Position numbers and translations under genes: made by a program | Notes under the pieces: generated by a model | The model's database searches: none | Told to the model about the DNA's origin: nothing | What the model saw: the letters and a program-made list of their open reading frames with translations, nothing else | Virus record (IMG/VR): IMGVR_UViG_3300004463_000618 | Location: 1 to 40,452 of that record | Reading direction: 5' to 3' (one strand) | DNA: 40,452 nt | DNA from: a virus | Shown here: piece by piece, positions 6,552 to 15,391 of the stretch | How positions within the stretch are numbered: the stretch's first letter is position 1 | Layout: every line of letters starts with the position of its first letter

Positions 6552-6967
6552 AAAAACCTCATAAAAAATTGTTTATAACCCTAGCACCAAGACTATATAT
6601 AACATTTTTAAAATTTAAATTTCATTCGATAAGAAAATAGGGGAAGTAAGACGGCTTCCCCTACACAGAAGGAGGACTCATGAATACAAGTTCAAAGTAA
6701 AGAAAAATTTCTTTTGTTTCAAGGAAATTTCATAGAAGGGAAGGAAGACGAGAGGGATGACGAGTCCCCCTCAAGGAAAACATTATGATGCAAAGTCAAG
6801 ATAAGACGAAGAAAGTTTTTTGTCAAGAGGAGAATGAAAATTTTAATATATAAAAACTCAGCGTATCGCAACCCAACGTATATAAACCCAACCTAACGGA
6901 ACGCCATGATATGAATAATTTTTGTCTTTTCTTGTGCACATCAAGAGGCATATACACAAGAATGCCT
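6552..6967. other. Intergenic region between collagen-like and Lys-rich genes
   Basis: No convincing gene lies in these 416 bases. It holds a hairpin AGGGGAAG/CTTCCCCT at 6639-6662, a probable minus-strand terminator with a T-rich tail to about 6630. On the plus strand there is a very strong SD (AAGGAGG) before a six-codon ORF at 6680. A 22-codon frame lies at 6785-6853 (MMQSQDKTKKVFCQEENENF). At 6859-6904 there is a short G-poor AACCCAACG-type stretch like the longer tracts at 37.2 and 38.3 kb. The segment 6570-6625 is AT-rich and may hold the collagen-gene promoter. Confidence 0.5.
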
Positions 6968-7159
6968 TTATTCGTGTGCTTTAGCAGCTTTTTTCTTTAA
7001 GTCTTTAGAGGCGCTTTTAGCTTCCTTTTCCTCGAGCTTATGGTGCTTTAATTTTGCTTCTTCGCCCTTCTTCTTGTCTTTCACTTCTTCTTTTTTGTAG
7101 TGTTTGACATCTTTGTCTAGGGCTTTAGCTGCGCTTTTCATAATTCTCTTGTGGGCCAT
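6968..7159 (-). CDS. Lys/Ala-rich small basic protein
   Basis: This 63-residue protein is about one third lysine and almost wholly helical (MAHKRIMKSAAKALDKDVKH ... KSASKDLKKKAAKAHE), with alternating Lys/Glu patches. Such proteins are often DNA- or RNA-binding, like short histone-H1-like or nucleoid peptides, but I know no exact family and the charge is partly balanced by Glu. It lies upstream of the collagen-like gene and next to the DUF6496-like gene, which is also small and basic. Confidence 0.65.
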   Translation of the reverse strand: MAHKRIMKSAAKALDKDVKHYKKEEVKDKKKGEEAKLKHHKLEEKEAKSASKDLKKKAAKAHE

Positions 7160-7214
7160 ATTTTTCTCTTTGGTAAAGGTACTATGTTTAAATCACAACC
7201 ATAAGCAAGGTATA

Positions 7215-7391
7215 CTATTTTTTACGAGGAATTTTTGCACCTGACTTACGAGCCTCTGATAAGGCAATAGCGACAGCTTGTTTTCTATCTTTGACAATAG
7301 GGCCTTTTTTAGATCCGCTATGTAATTTGCCTTCTTTCATTTCATGCATTACCTTTTCAATTTTAGCTTTGCCTTTGCCTTCTTTCTTCAT
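7215..7391 (-). CDS. DUF6496-like small basic protein
   Basis: Residues 10-58 match the DUF6496 style: KVMHEMKEGKLHSGSKKGP, then VKDRKQAVAIALSEARKSGA and KIPRKK. The family is widespread in bacteria and phages and has no established function. The basic, Gly/Ser-bearing core suggests nucleic-acid contact, which is inference. I chose the start at 7391 because AGGAC lies nine bases upstream. A longer frame to 7460 would overlap the fibre gene and adds unlikely sequence. Confidence 0.8.
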   Translation of the reverse strand: MKKEGKGKAKIEKVMHEMKEGKLHSGSKKGPIVKDRKQAVAIALSEARKSGAKIPRKK

Positions 7392-7405
7392 TTGACAGTC
7401 CTTTT

Positions 7406-8824
7406 TTAGAATACAGATATAGTAGCAAAATGAGTTGTGTTTGTTGGATTTGTTGACCATGTAGGCTCTTGTATTTTAATCCAAATATAATCACCAGCGG
7501 TAACAGCTAAACCTAGAGAGGCATTTGAAAAAGTATTTTGTATAGCAGTATAAGTAACAGAGGATGATATTGTTGTATCGGCAGAGTTGTTTAATCGTAT
7601 GGAAGCCGTTGCAGTTTCTGCGCTTCCTAATGTTCCTTGAACCCAAACGCTAAGAGAGGCTAAGTTTAAAGTTCCTGTTACAGGGATAAAAATAGAAAGG
7701 GATTGAGGTACCCCAGTTGAAGTTGTTAGAGCTGCCCCCGAGACGCTTGAAAAATAATAAAGTGTGCCATCAACAGGGTTAAGAGAACCTCCACTTACAA
7801 AAGAATAACTCCATTTAGCGCCTGATGAGGCTGGAGCAGAAGAAGTCCAGTTAGTGCCATTGGAAGTAAGAACGTTTCCTGAAGTACCGGCAGTATCTGG
7901 GAATGTTGCAGTCGTTGCGACCCAGTTAGTGCCATCAGCTCTTAGGATTTTTCCCGTTCCCGTTGCAGTCGAAGGATATGTAGCTGTACTAAAACTAGGG
8001 GCAGCTGCTGCATTAGATTGGAGTATATTTCCAGTTGTGCCAGGTCCTGCAAGAATACTAGGCACACCTGTACTACTAGTAACCAAGAGTCCATTGTTGG
8101 CTGTTGCAAGAGCAGACATGACGTTAGAAGCTGAAGCATAGAGTAAGGTACTTACTGCGTTAGTAGCTGGATATGTACTTGTCGTTACACTCCAATTAGT
8201 GCCATCAGCACGAAGAAGAACGCCTGTAGATGTTGCTGTTGATGGATACGTTGCTGTTGAATAGGTAGGATCGGCACTAGCGCCACCAGATTGCAGAACT
8301 TGTCCCGCACTGCCTGCCGCTAGTTGAGTAATCGCTGAAGTGCCTGCTCCAACAAGGACGCCATGATTAGTTAATGTTGTTTGTCCTGTACCGCCGCCAG
8401 CAACTACAACGGTACCAAAAGTAGGATCAGCAGCTGCGCCTTGAGAAATTAGAGCAACACCAGAGGTTGCAGATGGTGCAACTGATGTTATTGCGTTACT
8501 AGCGCCACCAACGAGAATATTATGATTAGTAACGGCATTTCCTGTAACTGCTGAAGTGCCATTTCCTATTAAAACGCCGGTTAATGTAACAGCACCAGTA
8601 CCACCTCCAGCTACTACAGCAGTACCAAAAGCGGGATTTGAGGCAGCTCCCTGAGAGATTAGAGGAACTCCAGATGTGGCAGAGGGCGCTACATTAGTTA
8701 GTGTGCTTGATGTTGCGCCACCAACGATAATATTATGGTTTGTAACAGGAGTTTCGACAAAGACATTTCCTGTAAAACCAACAATACCGGCTGTGCTAAC
8801 ATTGATGGAATTTGCTGCTACCAT
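7406..8824 (-). CDS. Repeat-rich tail fibre / adhesin
   Basis: The 472 residues are mainly Gly/Thr/Ser/Ala. Two ~70-residue units (about 27-97 and 98-166) each hold VTNHNI.VGGA, APSATSGV.LISQGAA and VVAGGGTG. Further units carry STATYPSTAT.TG..LRADGTNW, seen twice. This is the beta-strand-repeat style of phage fibres and bacterial adhesins. The last ~140 residues are not repetitive (KWSYSFVSGGSLNPVDGTLY to the end) and look like a beta-sandwich head, perhaps the receptor-binding tip. It lies last-but-few in the fibre block. The host receptor cannot be guessed. Confidence 0.75.
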   Translation of the reverse strand: MVAANSINVSTAGIVGFTGNVFVETPVTNHNIIVGGATSSTLTNVAPSATSGVPLISQGAASNPAFGTAVVAGGGTGAVTLTGVLIGNGTSAVTGNAVTNHNILVGGASNAITSVAPSATSGVALISQGAAADPTFGTVVVAGGGTGQTTLTNHGVLVGAGTSAITQLAAGSAGQVLQSGGASADPTYSTATYPSTATSTGVLLRADGTNWSVTTSTYPATNAVSTLLYASASNVMSALATANNGLLVTSSTGVPSILAGPGTTGNILQSNAAAAPSFSTATYPSTATGTGKILRADGTNWVATTATFPDTAGTSGNVLTSNGTNWTSSAPASSGAKWSYSFVSGGSLNPVDGTLYYFSSVSGAALTTSTGVPQSLSIFIPVTGTLNLASLSVWVQGTLGSAETATASIRLNNSADTTISSSVTYTAIQNTFSNASLGLAVTAGDYIWIKIQEPTWSTNPTNTTHFATISVF

Positions 8825-8836
8825 GTAAAAAATTCC

Positions 8837-10486
8837 TTATGCTGATAAACTAAAATTTCCTTCTATACCATACCCGTAAAAGACTTGGTTGGTAGCATCA
8901 AATCGCAAACAAATCACATCTCCGATATCCTGGCTCGTTGCTGTTCCTGCTGCGCTAGTTGTTTGATTACCTATTCTAATTGTTTGAGATCCTACGGCTT
9001 GAATAACTAGAGCACCTACTGTTGTGGTAACATACATAAAAAGATCACCATCGGCAAGACCTGCGGATACTGGTAGTGTGCGCGTCACTGCTGCGGTTAC
9101 AAATTCACCTGTATTCGCTACGCTTGTTCCACTTGTTCCTACTTGAGAGAATGGAGGAGATTTTACAGTTAGAGTACTTCCTGATCCTGAAGTTTTACTA
9201 CCGGATAAGCCTACGATATTCCAGTTCCCCGTCGTTGGAGATAATGCACCACCACTATCACCAGTAATCGTTTGTCCGAATCCACTAGTAGCTGATGATC
9301 CTAGTTGTCCTGTAGATGTATTGATAGTAACTAAATTTAAATTAGATACGGCAACGCCTGTAATACCTGCAATGAAACAAGTGTTTTGTTGGCCGTTTCC
9401 GGACCCTTGTGTTCCGATTATTATTTTATTATTATCGCCAGCTGTTCCAGTGTTACCAATAAGAATGTTGCTTGAATCTGAAGTTGATAAAAAACGACCG
9501 CCTTGATATCCTATTGCGGTATTATTTCTTCCTGTAGTAATCGTTAATAAAGCTTGAGAACCTACAGATGTATTTTGTATTCCACTTGTTACACCTGTAT
9601 TTGCTGTATATCCCACAGCTGTATTGTCAGTAATAGCAACGCCACTACCTAAAGTTCCATGACCTACGCCTACGTTTTGTGATCCCGTTGTCAAGGATGA
9701 TAATGAGGAATAACCGATGGCAGTATTAGAAGTTCCTGTAGTAAGATTGTGTAGTGTGGAATAGCCAAAGCCATGATTAGCTGCTCCAGGAGTTGCCAAT
9801 AAGGCATTTCCTGAAAGTTGTCCTACAAGAGTATTTAGAAAGGCATCTGTAACTTTTAAATTCATTTCAGTAGCAGTAGAAGCAGCAAAAGTAACTGTTG
9901 CACCAGCAACACCATTGCTAGTATTTGCTTTGAAGGAAACTGTATTTCCAGCAACAGAGCCAGAATCGCCATTGATTGTTTGAATGGCAACTGCTCCGCC
10001 ATTTAATTGAACGAAGCCATTAGCGTCTACGTCGAAAGCTGCACTATCAAAATGAGCAACGCCATTTTGCGTTACATCTGCGGCGGCGGCTGCTGCGGCT
10101 CTTTGAATTTCTACAGTAAAGGCATTTGCAGAATGTGAATGTGTTTGTATTACATTAGCTAAGGAAGCATTAGCTCTCTGACCGCCAGTAATAGTAATAT
10201 TTCCTGCAAGGGGAAGAACAGGGTTTGTTCCTGGGGCTGTAGAATTATCAACTGTTACTTGTTCTACTGCTGTGCCACCACCTGCAACATCGATAGTAAT
10301 ATCAGGAGAGGAATAGCCAACAGTTATAGAACCGCCTGGAGAGGTTATATTACCTACAAGAATGGCAGGCGATCCGCCTGTACCAATAGGAAGGTCTCCA
10401 GCCGCTGTAGCTTGTGCAACTACAGGTTGAACCCCTCGAAAGTCCCAGTTATTACAGTAAACTACTTCGTTGTCAAAACCACTCAT
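8837..10486 (-). CDS. Fibre protein with YadA-head-like repeats
   Basis: The 549-residue protein begins MSGFDNEVVYCNNWDFRGVQ, then an Ala/Thr-rich section, then ~14-residue repeats around 245-345 (TGTSNTAIGYSSLSSLTTGS, TGSQNVGVGHGTLGSG, TGRNNTAIGYQGG). These resemble the left-handed helical head repeats of trimeric autotransporters and many phage fibres. NILIGNTGTAGDNNKIIIGT and CFIAGITGV follow. The C-terminal ~100 residues form a distinct beta domain. The ATG overlaps the previous stop as TAATG, implying coupling. A trimeric fibre role is likely. Confidence 0.75.
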   Translation of the reverse strand: MSGFDNEVVYCNNWDFRGVQPVVAQATAAGDLPIGTGGSPAILVGNITSPGGSITVGYSSPDITIDVAGGGTAVEQVTVDNSTAPGTNPVLPLAGNITITGGQRANASLANVIQTHSHSANAFTVEIQRAAAAAAADVTQNGVAHFDSAAFDVDANGFVQLNGGAVAIQTINGDSGSVAGNTVSFKANTSNGVAGATVTFAASTATEMNLKVTDAFLNTLVGQLSGNALLATPGAANHGFGYSTLHNLTTGTSNTAIGYSSLSSLTTGSQNVGVGHGTLGSGVAITDNTAVGYTANTGVTSGIQNTSVGSQALLTITTGRNNTAIGYQGGRFLSTSDSSNILIGNTGTAGDNNKIIIGTQGSGNGQQNTCFIAGITGVAVSNLNLVTINTSTGQLGSSATSGFGQTITGDSGGALSPTTGNWNIVGLSGSKTSGSGSTLTVKSPPFSQVGTSGTSVANTGEFVTAAVTRTLPVSAGLADGDLFMYVTTTVGALVIQAVGSQTIRIGNQTTSAAGTATSQDIGDVICLRFDATNQVFYGYGIEGNFSLSA

Positions 10487-11031
10487 TATACCACCACGTA
10501 TGTTCCAACAGCTTTGTAGCTGATTGTTTGAAGTGCAACGCCAGTTGCTCTAACGACAACATTATTTCCACTGGCAATAAATGATATCAACGCAGCTGCT
10601 AATGAAGCATCTTCGTCAGCGTCTATATCTGGAGCTGAAATAATTGCAGCCGCTGCGCCATTTGTTCTTGCAGAGCCATCAATAGTATAGCCAACACCGT
10701 CGCCTGTTGTTGTATCTCTTCCAGTAACAAGGAAATTGAATCTATAAACAGCAGCCGATGCGCCTAGATCGAAAGTAACAACATCACCAGTAACAGCGCC
10801 TGTAACGACTGCTGCCCCTGTTATGCGATTCGTTAGCTGTACAGTTAATGTATTGCCACCTGACGATCCATCAGTTCGTATGCCATCATCATCATTTACT
10901 GTAGTATCATTACCAAAGACATTTAGAATGTTTGCCGCTGGAACTGCTGGTGAATTTACATCAGTGACATAAGTTGTAGCCACACTAGGAGGCACAGGAC
11001 CACCAGCAAGAGATTTGTATATTTGGCTCAA
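10486..11031 (-). CDS. Predicted virion-associated protein (181 aa)
   Basis: The start is TTG at 11031 with AGAGG five bases upstream, directly after the previous stop. The N-terminus, MSQIYKSLAGGPVPPSVATT, is followed by VTDVNSPAVPAANILNVFGN and a Thr/Val/Ala-rich beta-strand region. The composition matches the surrounding fibre proteins. It may be a fibre adaptor or a short fibre segment. The stop overlaps the next start (TAATG). No enzyme motif is seen. Confidence 0.65.
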   Translation of the reverse strand: MSQIYKSLAGGPVPPSVATTYVTDVNSPAVPAANILNVFGNDTTVNDDDGIRTDGSSGGNTLTVQLTNRITGAAVVTGAVTGDVVTFDLGASAAVYRFNFLVTGRDTTTGDGVGYTIDGSARTNGAAAAIISAPDIDADEDASLAAALISFIASGNNVVVRATGVALQTISYKAVGTYVVV

Positions 11032-11039
11032 GTTAACCT

Positions 11040-11363
11040 CTACGTATTTTTTGCATAGATGTAGGAGATGGAAAAGTCACCGGAAGCGCCAGTGCCGTAA
11101 AAGCTTGTTCCTATATCAAAGGTATAGTTAGGAGCTAGGCCGTGAGCTGCTCTTAAGTCTAAAACTAAAGCTTCACCCGCAGGGAATGTTTTCCAAGTGC
11201 TCGTTCCACCATCGACAGAGATAGCAACAGAAGCACCACCCTGATTGTCAAAGATGATAATGACGGGGTTGAATTCGAGAGTGCCAATGAGAACGGCGGC
11301 TCCCGTCATCGTTGCAAGCAATTCAGGAGCAAACTCAGCTCTTTGGCTGTTATTAATTCCCAT
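11040..11363 (-). CDS. Predicted small virion protein (107 aa)
   Basis: It starts at 11363 with AGGA about eight bases upstream. The sequence GAAVLIGTLEFNPVIIIFDN, then GASVAISVDGGTSTWKTFPA and LRAAHGLAPNYTFDIGTSFY, suggests a compact single beta-sandwich domain. It is encoded between two fibre genes with 16- and 8-base gaps, so it is probably a fibre-complex or baseplate-like component. I do not recognise the family. Confidence 0.6.
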   Translation of the reverse strand: MGINNSQRAEFAPELLATMTGAAVLIGTLEFNPVIIIFDNQGGASVAISVDGGTSTWKTFPAGEALVLDLRAAHGLAPNYTFDIGTSFYGTGASGDFSISYIYAKNT

Positions 11364-11379
11364 GAGAAGAGTCCTTCGT

Positions 11380-13971
11380 TTAGGCTGTTAGAACCCAGAA
11401 GTTAACAGCAACGTTTCCGTTTAGGGCTGCGGCACCATTGTTTTTGCATGTGACAGATAATGAGCCAGCGCCACGAGTTACGCGTTGTATTGTCATTTGA
11501 GCATCATTAGCACCTTCATTACATACACTTACGAGCACACAAGAAGATGTTGTAACGATAGAGTTGGTTATTACAAATACTTGCGAGGCTGCGGCAGCTG
11601 TTGTAAAGCCTGTGAAGGTAGCGCGACCTACGTTTGCGTTTATTACAGCGGTAGCCGATGGGCTTGCTTGAGTATCTGTAGCAGCAACGACAGTTGCAAA
11701 GCCAGCAGAGCTGAGATCTATAGATCCGCCGCCTGTTGAGAGATCAATACCGCCAGCAGCATTAGAAGCATTAAGGACGATAGCGTTTGCGGCCGCCTCT
11801 GTTGCTGTGATGTTTACAGAGCCGCCAGTATTGAAAATGTCGATATCTAAGCCAGCGCCTGCGCCTGGAGCTAAGATATCAATACCGCCAGCAGAGCTAG
11901 AAAGAACAATAGAATCTGCAACAGCTTCAGTAGCCACGAGTGAAATCGAGCCGCCAGTATTTGTTACAGTGATATCTTGAGCCGCTGCACCTACTGCATC
12001 TATGTCAATACCGCCAGCAGAGGCCAGAATTCGCACTGCATCAGCGGCGTCTTGAGAAGATGTAATATTCGTCTGCAATGCGCTATCCATGTCGATGCCG
12101 CCGGCTGCGGCTTCTAGATTAATAGCATCAGCAGAAGCCAAGCCAGTAGCTCTAAGTGTGATTCCACCAACATCAGAAAGCAAGCCAACAGAAGCAACGC
12201 CAGTTCCTTGGTCGGAATGGATTTGTATTGTTTCACTTGTACCACCATTAGCATGCAAGCGAATAGCAAGAGCAGCATCTTCAGTTGATTCAACGAGAAC
12301 AGAGCCAAGAACAGAAGATAATGTTAGGTCAATGCCTGCGCCTGTAGTCGTTACGTTAGAAGCGGCTGCTCCATCGATAGAAAAGGCGCCAGTAGTATCT
12401 ACAGCAATACCAGTTGTACCAGCATCAATATCGATACCACCACCAGCATTACTTGCATTAATTCTAACAGCATTAGCAGCAGCTTGACCGCTCGTTAAAG
12501 CTAATTGCCCTAGAGTGCTATTTACAGTCATGCTAAAGGCACCAGTCGTCGTTAGATTTGAGTTAGCTGCGGCATCTAGAGAAATAGCTCCTGTAGTATC
12601 TACAATAAATCCAGCAGTTCCTGCATCAATGTCGATACCGCCAGCAGCATTCGAGGTAACGATGTTGATTGCATCTGCTGTTGCTAAACCTGCCGTTAAT
12701 GTAATACCACCAACGTCAGAGAGAAGATCTATGCTTGCAGCGCCAGTGCCTTGATCGGCTCTTAAACGAATCGTTTCACTCGCTCCGCCATTGGCATGCA
12801 GTTCAATAGCTTCTGATGCGTTATCCGTTGATATGATGGTAAATTTACCTGATGTTGTAGGTAAGATACCGCCAGTTCCGACAGTCATTGTAATGCCGCC
12901 CGCGGCATTACTTGTTACAAGAGAAATCGCTGTTGCGGCAGCTTGTGAGGATGTTAAATTGACTTCTCCCGCTGCATCTAGATCAAAGCCACCGTTTGAA
13001 TCTATGTTGATAGAATCAGAAACGGCCTCTGTAGCTGTAAGATGGATAGAACCGCCAGTATTATCAAGAACGATATCTCGACCAGCTGCGCCAGCAGTAT
13101 TGATTTGAATACCTTTATTTGTGAAGACCATGGAATCGGCGGCTACTTCACCAGCAGTTAAATTAAGACTTCCTGAAGTAGAGACAATATCGAGATCTTT
13201 TCCAGCAGCTCCAGTTGCCGTAATATCCATGCCACCAGCTGAGGTAAGTTGCACAGAATCGGCATTAGTTTCACTGGAAGCAATTACTACAGATTTGGCA
13301 AAAGAAGCAGCTAGGCCGCCAGCTGCTGATGTTAATTGAATAGCGTCATCGACAGCTTCAGCGCCATTGATAACGACAGAGTTTGCCGTAGCGAGTAGAG
13401 AAAGGTCCCCGCTAGTTACAGTAAAGTCTCCAGCTGCATTGGATGCTAAGCTTACTTGTCCTGAACCATCAGCGGTAAGATTGGAAAAGGTTGCATCTCC
13501 AGGAGTCGTTCCGCCTGTTGGAGGAGGTGATGCAAAGACGGCAGCCAAGTTGGAAGGTGTTAACAAGAGAGCAAGAAGAGGTGTAGAAGGAGTGCCGTTA
13601 ACGGCTTCCAAATCTGTAGCCAATTCGCCTATACCTTGAGTGACTTCTGTAGCGACAGGTGCTCCAGCTATTGCAACGCTATCAACGTAATCTTTTGTTG
13701 CTGTAACAGTAGGAACAAGCGTGTCTGATGGATAATCGGTTGGAATATCTAGAGACAATTGGACAATGCCTGCTGAAGTAGATGTAGCGTATAAGTTACC
13801 GCCTTTTGCCCACGTTTGACCGTTAAAGATATATTCCACAGGAGGGCTTTCAGATCTATCGAAATAGGATTGACCTAATTCGCCTTTGAAGGATGCTGGT
13901 GGAGGTCCTTCGCCAGTAATAGCGCCTTGAGGTACACTGATTAAACCACCGATACCGTATGCTAGAGGCAT
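11380..13971 (-). CDS. Long repeat tail fibre (863 aa)
   Basis: The first ~140 residues look like a virion-attachment region (MPLAYGIGGLISVPQGAITG, then GELGQSYFDRSESPPVEYIF). A very long run of ~25-35-residue beta repeats follows, built on xxADAIxLxxSAGGIDIxA and TTGAxSIDAAAxSN. Two copies of a longer module (about 385-430 and 575-620) read HANGG.SETI......DQGTG.AS and LLSDVGGITL. The final ~85 residues form a separate tip domain. This is probably the main shaft fibre. It is the first gene of the fibre block and faces the HTH gene at 14098. Repeats make it prone to recombinational length change. Confidence 0.75.
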   Translation of the reverse strand: MPLAYGIGGLISVPQGAITGEGPPPASFKGELGQSYFDRSESPPVEYIFNGQTWAKGGNLYATSTSAGIVQLSLDIPTDYPSDTLVPTVTATKDYVDSVAIAGAPVATEVTQGIGELATDLEAVNGTPSTPLLALLLTPSNLAAVFASPPPTGGTTPGDATFSNLTADGSGQVSLASNAAGDFTVTSGDLSLLATANSVVINGAEAVDDAIQLTSAAGGLAASFAKSVVIASSETNADSVQLTSAGGMDITATGAAGKDLDIVSTSGSLNLTAGEVAADSMVFTNKGIQINTAGAAGRDIVLDNTGGSIHLTATEAVSDSINIDSNGGFDLDAAGEVNLTSSQAAATAISLVTSNAAGGITMTVGTGGILPTTSGKFTIISTDNASEAIELHANGGASETIRLRADQGTGAASIDLLSDVGGITLTAGLATADAINIVTSNAAGGIDIDAGTAGFIVDTTGAISLDAAANSNLTTTGAFSMTVNSTLGQLALTSGQAAANAVRINASNAGGGIDIDAGTTGIAVDTTGAFSIDGAAASNVTTTGAGIDLTLSSVLGSVLVESTEDAALAIRLHANGGTSETIQIHSDQGTGVASVGLLSDVGGITLRATGLASADAINLEAAAGGIDMDSALQTNITSSQDAADAVRILASAGGIDIDAVGAAAQDITVTNTGGSISLVATEAVADSIVLSSSAGGIDILAPGAGAGLDIDIFNTGGSVNITATEAAANAIVLNASNAAGGIDLSTGGGSIDLSSAGFATVVAATDTQASPSATAVINANVGRATFTGFTTAAAASQVFVITNSIVTTSSCVLVSVCNEGANDAQMTIQRVTRGAGSLSVTCKNNGAAALNGNVAVNFWVLTA

Positions 13972-14097
13972 AACAAAACCCTTTGTGAAATTTTTACTTT
14001 GTTGATATTACTGTAGATTTTTTACTTGAATAAAGCAATAGAAAAATGTTGAAATTACAATCTTGCACAAAATTGCAACTTATGATAGGATGTAGCC
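13972..14097. promoter_or_regulatory. Divergent control region between the long fibre and HTH genes
   Basis: On the minus strand TTGCTT (14038-14033) and TACAGT (14015-14010) are 17 bases apart, a moderate promoter for the fibre genes. Near the HTH gene an inverted repeat TTGCA-caaaat-TGCAA (14063-14078) could be its operator. For the plus strand only weak promoter matches are visible. AGGA serves as SD for the ATG at 14098. Confidence 0.4.
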
Positions 14098-14340
14098 ATG
14101 GAAAAAGAAGAACCTGAGTTTCTAACAATAGACGAATTCTCAAAGCTCTTGAGGATTCATAGGAACAGCATTCGCAGTATGGTCTATTCAGGGCGCCTGA
14201 ATGCCATTAGAATCGGCTCTGGAAAGAATGCTTCCTATAGAATACCAAGATCTGAAGTGCAGAGGCTCGCCGTTGTAGACTTAGATAAGATTATTGACAA
14301 ATTGGTAGAGAAGAAATTAAAGGAAAGAGAAGAGAAATAA
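14098..14340 (+). CDS. Excisionase-like HTH DNA-binding protein
   Basis: This 80-residue protein has the HTH_17/excisionase (MerR-like winged helix) pattern: FLTIDEFSKLLRIHRNSIRS, MVYSGRLNAIRIG, then SYRIPRSEVQRLAV. The C-terminus is a charged helix (KIIDKLVEKKLKEREEK). Members act as recombination directionality factors or as small transcription regulators. No integrase is visible in this window, so a regulatory role over the divergent fibre operon or its own cassette is more likely than excision. It heads the plus-strand cassette. Confidence 0.8.
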   Translation: MEKEEPEFLTIDEFSKLLRIHRNSIRSMVYSGRLNAIRIGSGKNASYRIPRSEVQRLAVVDLDKIIDKLVEKKLKEREEK

Positions 14341-14352
14341 AGGAGAAAAATA

Positions 14353-14559
14353 ATGAACCCTATACGAGGCGCTGCGATTTTAAATAGAACAATAAAAGAA
14401 ACGATATGGAATTGTCCTGAAGATAATATTGAATTGCCAAGAGTAATTTTTTATTGTGGTGGTATAGGAGAGCCAACATTCAAGATTACAATCGAAAAGA
14501 TCGATGAGGACTCTTTCATTGATGGCAACGGACAGAAGTGGATTAAAGCTAAAGAATAG
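14353..14559 (+). CDS. Hypothetical protein (68 aa)
   Basis: It has a good SD (GGAGA) before ATG 14353, 12 bases after the HTH stop. MNPIRGAAILNRTIKETIWN is followed by a probable beta segment (RVIFYCGGIGEPTFKITIEK) and the tail DGNGQKWIKAKE. It is soluble, unlike its downstream neighbours. No family is recognised. It belongs to the plus-strand cassette by spacing. Confidence 0.6.
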   Translation: MNPIRGAAILNRTIKETIWNCPEDNIELPRVIFYCGGIGEPTFKITIEKIDEDSFIDGNGQKWIKAKE

Positions 14560-14577
14560 AAAAGAAGGAAAGAGAAA

Positions 14578-14742
14578 GTGAATGAAAATAAAAATTGGTT
14601 TATACATGTTGAATGGGTTGTTGTTTTAGTTACTTTATTAGGTGGCTTTTATCTAATAGACGGAAAAATAGAAAGACAAGGTGAAAGAACGGATAGATTA
14701 TATGAAATGTTTATAGATTTGATTAAAGAAGGAAAAAAATAA
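14578..14742 (+). CDS. Small membrane protein, R-x-D-x-LY family copy 1 (54 aa)
   Basis: It starts with GTG at 14578 behind AAGGAAAGAGAAA, has one membrane span (VEWVVVLVTLLGGFYLI, residues 11-27), then a charged helix IERQGERTDRLYEMFIDLIK and the end EGKK. The ERTDRLY...LIKEGK tail matches those of the genes at 15171 and 15392, so these look like tandem paralogues. One span with a short cytoplasmic coiled-coil tail is compatible with a holin or spanin-type lysis role, or with a membrane anchor. This is unproven. Confidence 0.6.
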   Translation: MNENKNWFIHVEWVVVLVTLLGGFYLIDGKIERQGERTDRLYEMFIDLIKEGKK

Positions 14743-14743
14743 T

Positions 14744-15169
14744 ATGATAAGTGTAAAAGAAGAAAGAGATAATGGATTTGATTTTTTTAAACTTCTTGTT
14801 TTTATTGGTGTTGTTTTTATTTGTATCATTTGGGCTTATTCAAGTTTTATTTCACCTCATCTTCATGTTTGGCAAGAAGGCATGTATGGTCAAGCAGAAT
14901 TAGCACGAGCAGAATATAACAGACAGATTTCCACCCTTGAAGCAGTAGCAAAGAAAGAATCTGCAAAAGCATTAGCAGAAGCAGAAGTTATTAGAGCTCA
15001 TGGCGTGGCACAAGCAAATAAAATTATAGGAGATAGTTTAACTGGTAATGAAGGCTATTTGCGTTATCTTTGGATTCAAGGCTTGCAAACAAATCAAATG
15101 CAGGTGGTCTACGTACCTACAGAGGCTAATTTACCTATCATGGAAAGTCAAAGAATGAAAGAGAAATAA
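14744..15169 (+). CDS. Membrane-anchored protein with SPFH/Band-7-like C-terminal part
   Basis: One membrane span lies at residues ~15-37 (FFKLLVFIGVVFICIIWAYS). A long helix follows (ARAEYNRQISTLEAVAKKES, then KALAEAEVIRAHGVAQANKI), ending GNEGYLRYLWIQGL and VVYVPTEANLPIMES. The AEAEVIRAHGVAQANKII and EGYLRYLW pattern is typical of the C-terminal part of prohibitin-like proteins, here without most of the SPFH domain. These oligomerise at membranes. In a phage it may scaffold a lysis complex or protect from host proteases. It starts one base after the previous stop. Confidence 0.65.
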   Translation: MISVKEERDNGFDFFKLLVFIGVVFICIIWAYSSFISPHLHVWQEGMYGQAELARAEYNRQISTLEAVAKKESAKALAEAEVIRAHGVAQANKIIGDSLTGNEGYLRYLWIQGLQTNQMQVVYVPTEANLPIMESQRMKEK

Positions 15170-15170
15170 C

Positions 15171-15377
15171 ATGAAGAATAAGACTGAATCAAGACCAAGC
15201 TTTTTAAAAGATCACGCCGACACCTTAGCAATCATCGGCGTTAACTTGGCCATTGCTGCGATATTAGTATCTATGTGGATTTCTAATTCACATCGCGTAG
15301 ATGCGGCCAATGCAAGAAGTGATGCTTTATATACAAGTTTAACAAATTTAGTAACAGAATTAAGTAAAGGAAAATAA
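15171..15377 (+). CDS. Small membrane protein, R-x-D-x-LY family copy 2 (68 aa)
   Basis: A polar head (MKNKTESRPSFLKDHADT) precedes one membrane span (LAIIGVNLAIAAILVSMWI, residues 19-37) and a helix SDALYTSLTNLVTELSKGK. The RSDALY ... GK tail matches copies 1 and 3. It starts one base after the SPFH-like gene. The repeated architecture suggests duplication and divergence of one small membrane gene in this cassette. Confidence 0.65.
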   Translation: MKNKTESRPSFLKDHADTLAIIGVNLAIAAILVSMWISNSHRVDAANARSDALYTSLTNLVTELSKGK

Positions 15378-15391
15378 AAAGGAGAAAAATT

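Noticed and set aside
7854-13639. Several long plus-strand frames opposite the fibre genes
   Set aside because: They mirror the Ala/Thr/Gly repeats of the minus-strand fibres (Pro/Val/Ala-rich), have no SDs and overlap completely. They are antisense shadows.
14098-14340. True excisionase of a lambda-like integration system
   Set aside because: No integrase or attachment core is visible in the window. The HTH_17 fold is also common in plain regulators.
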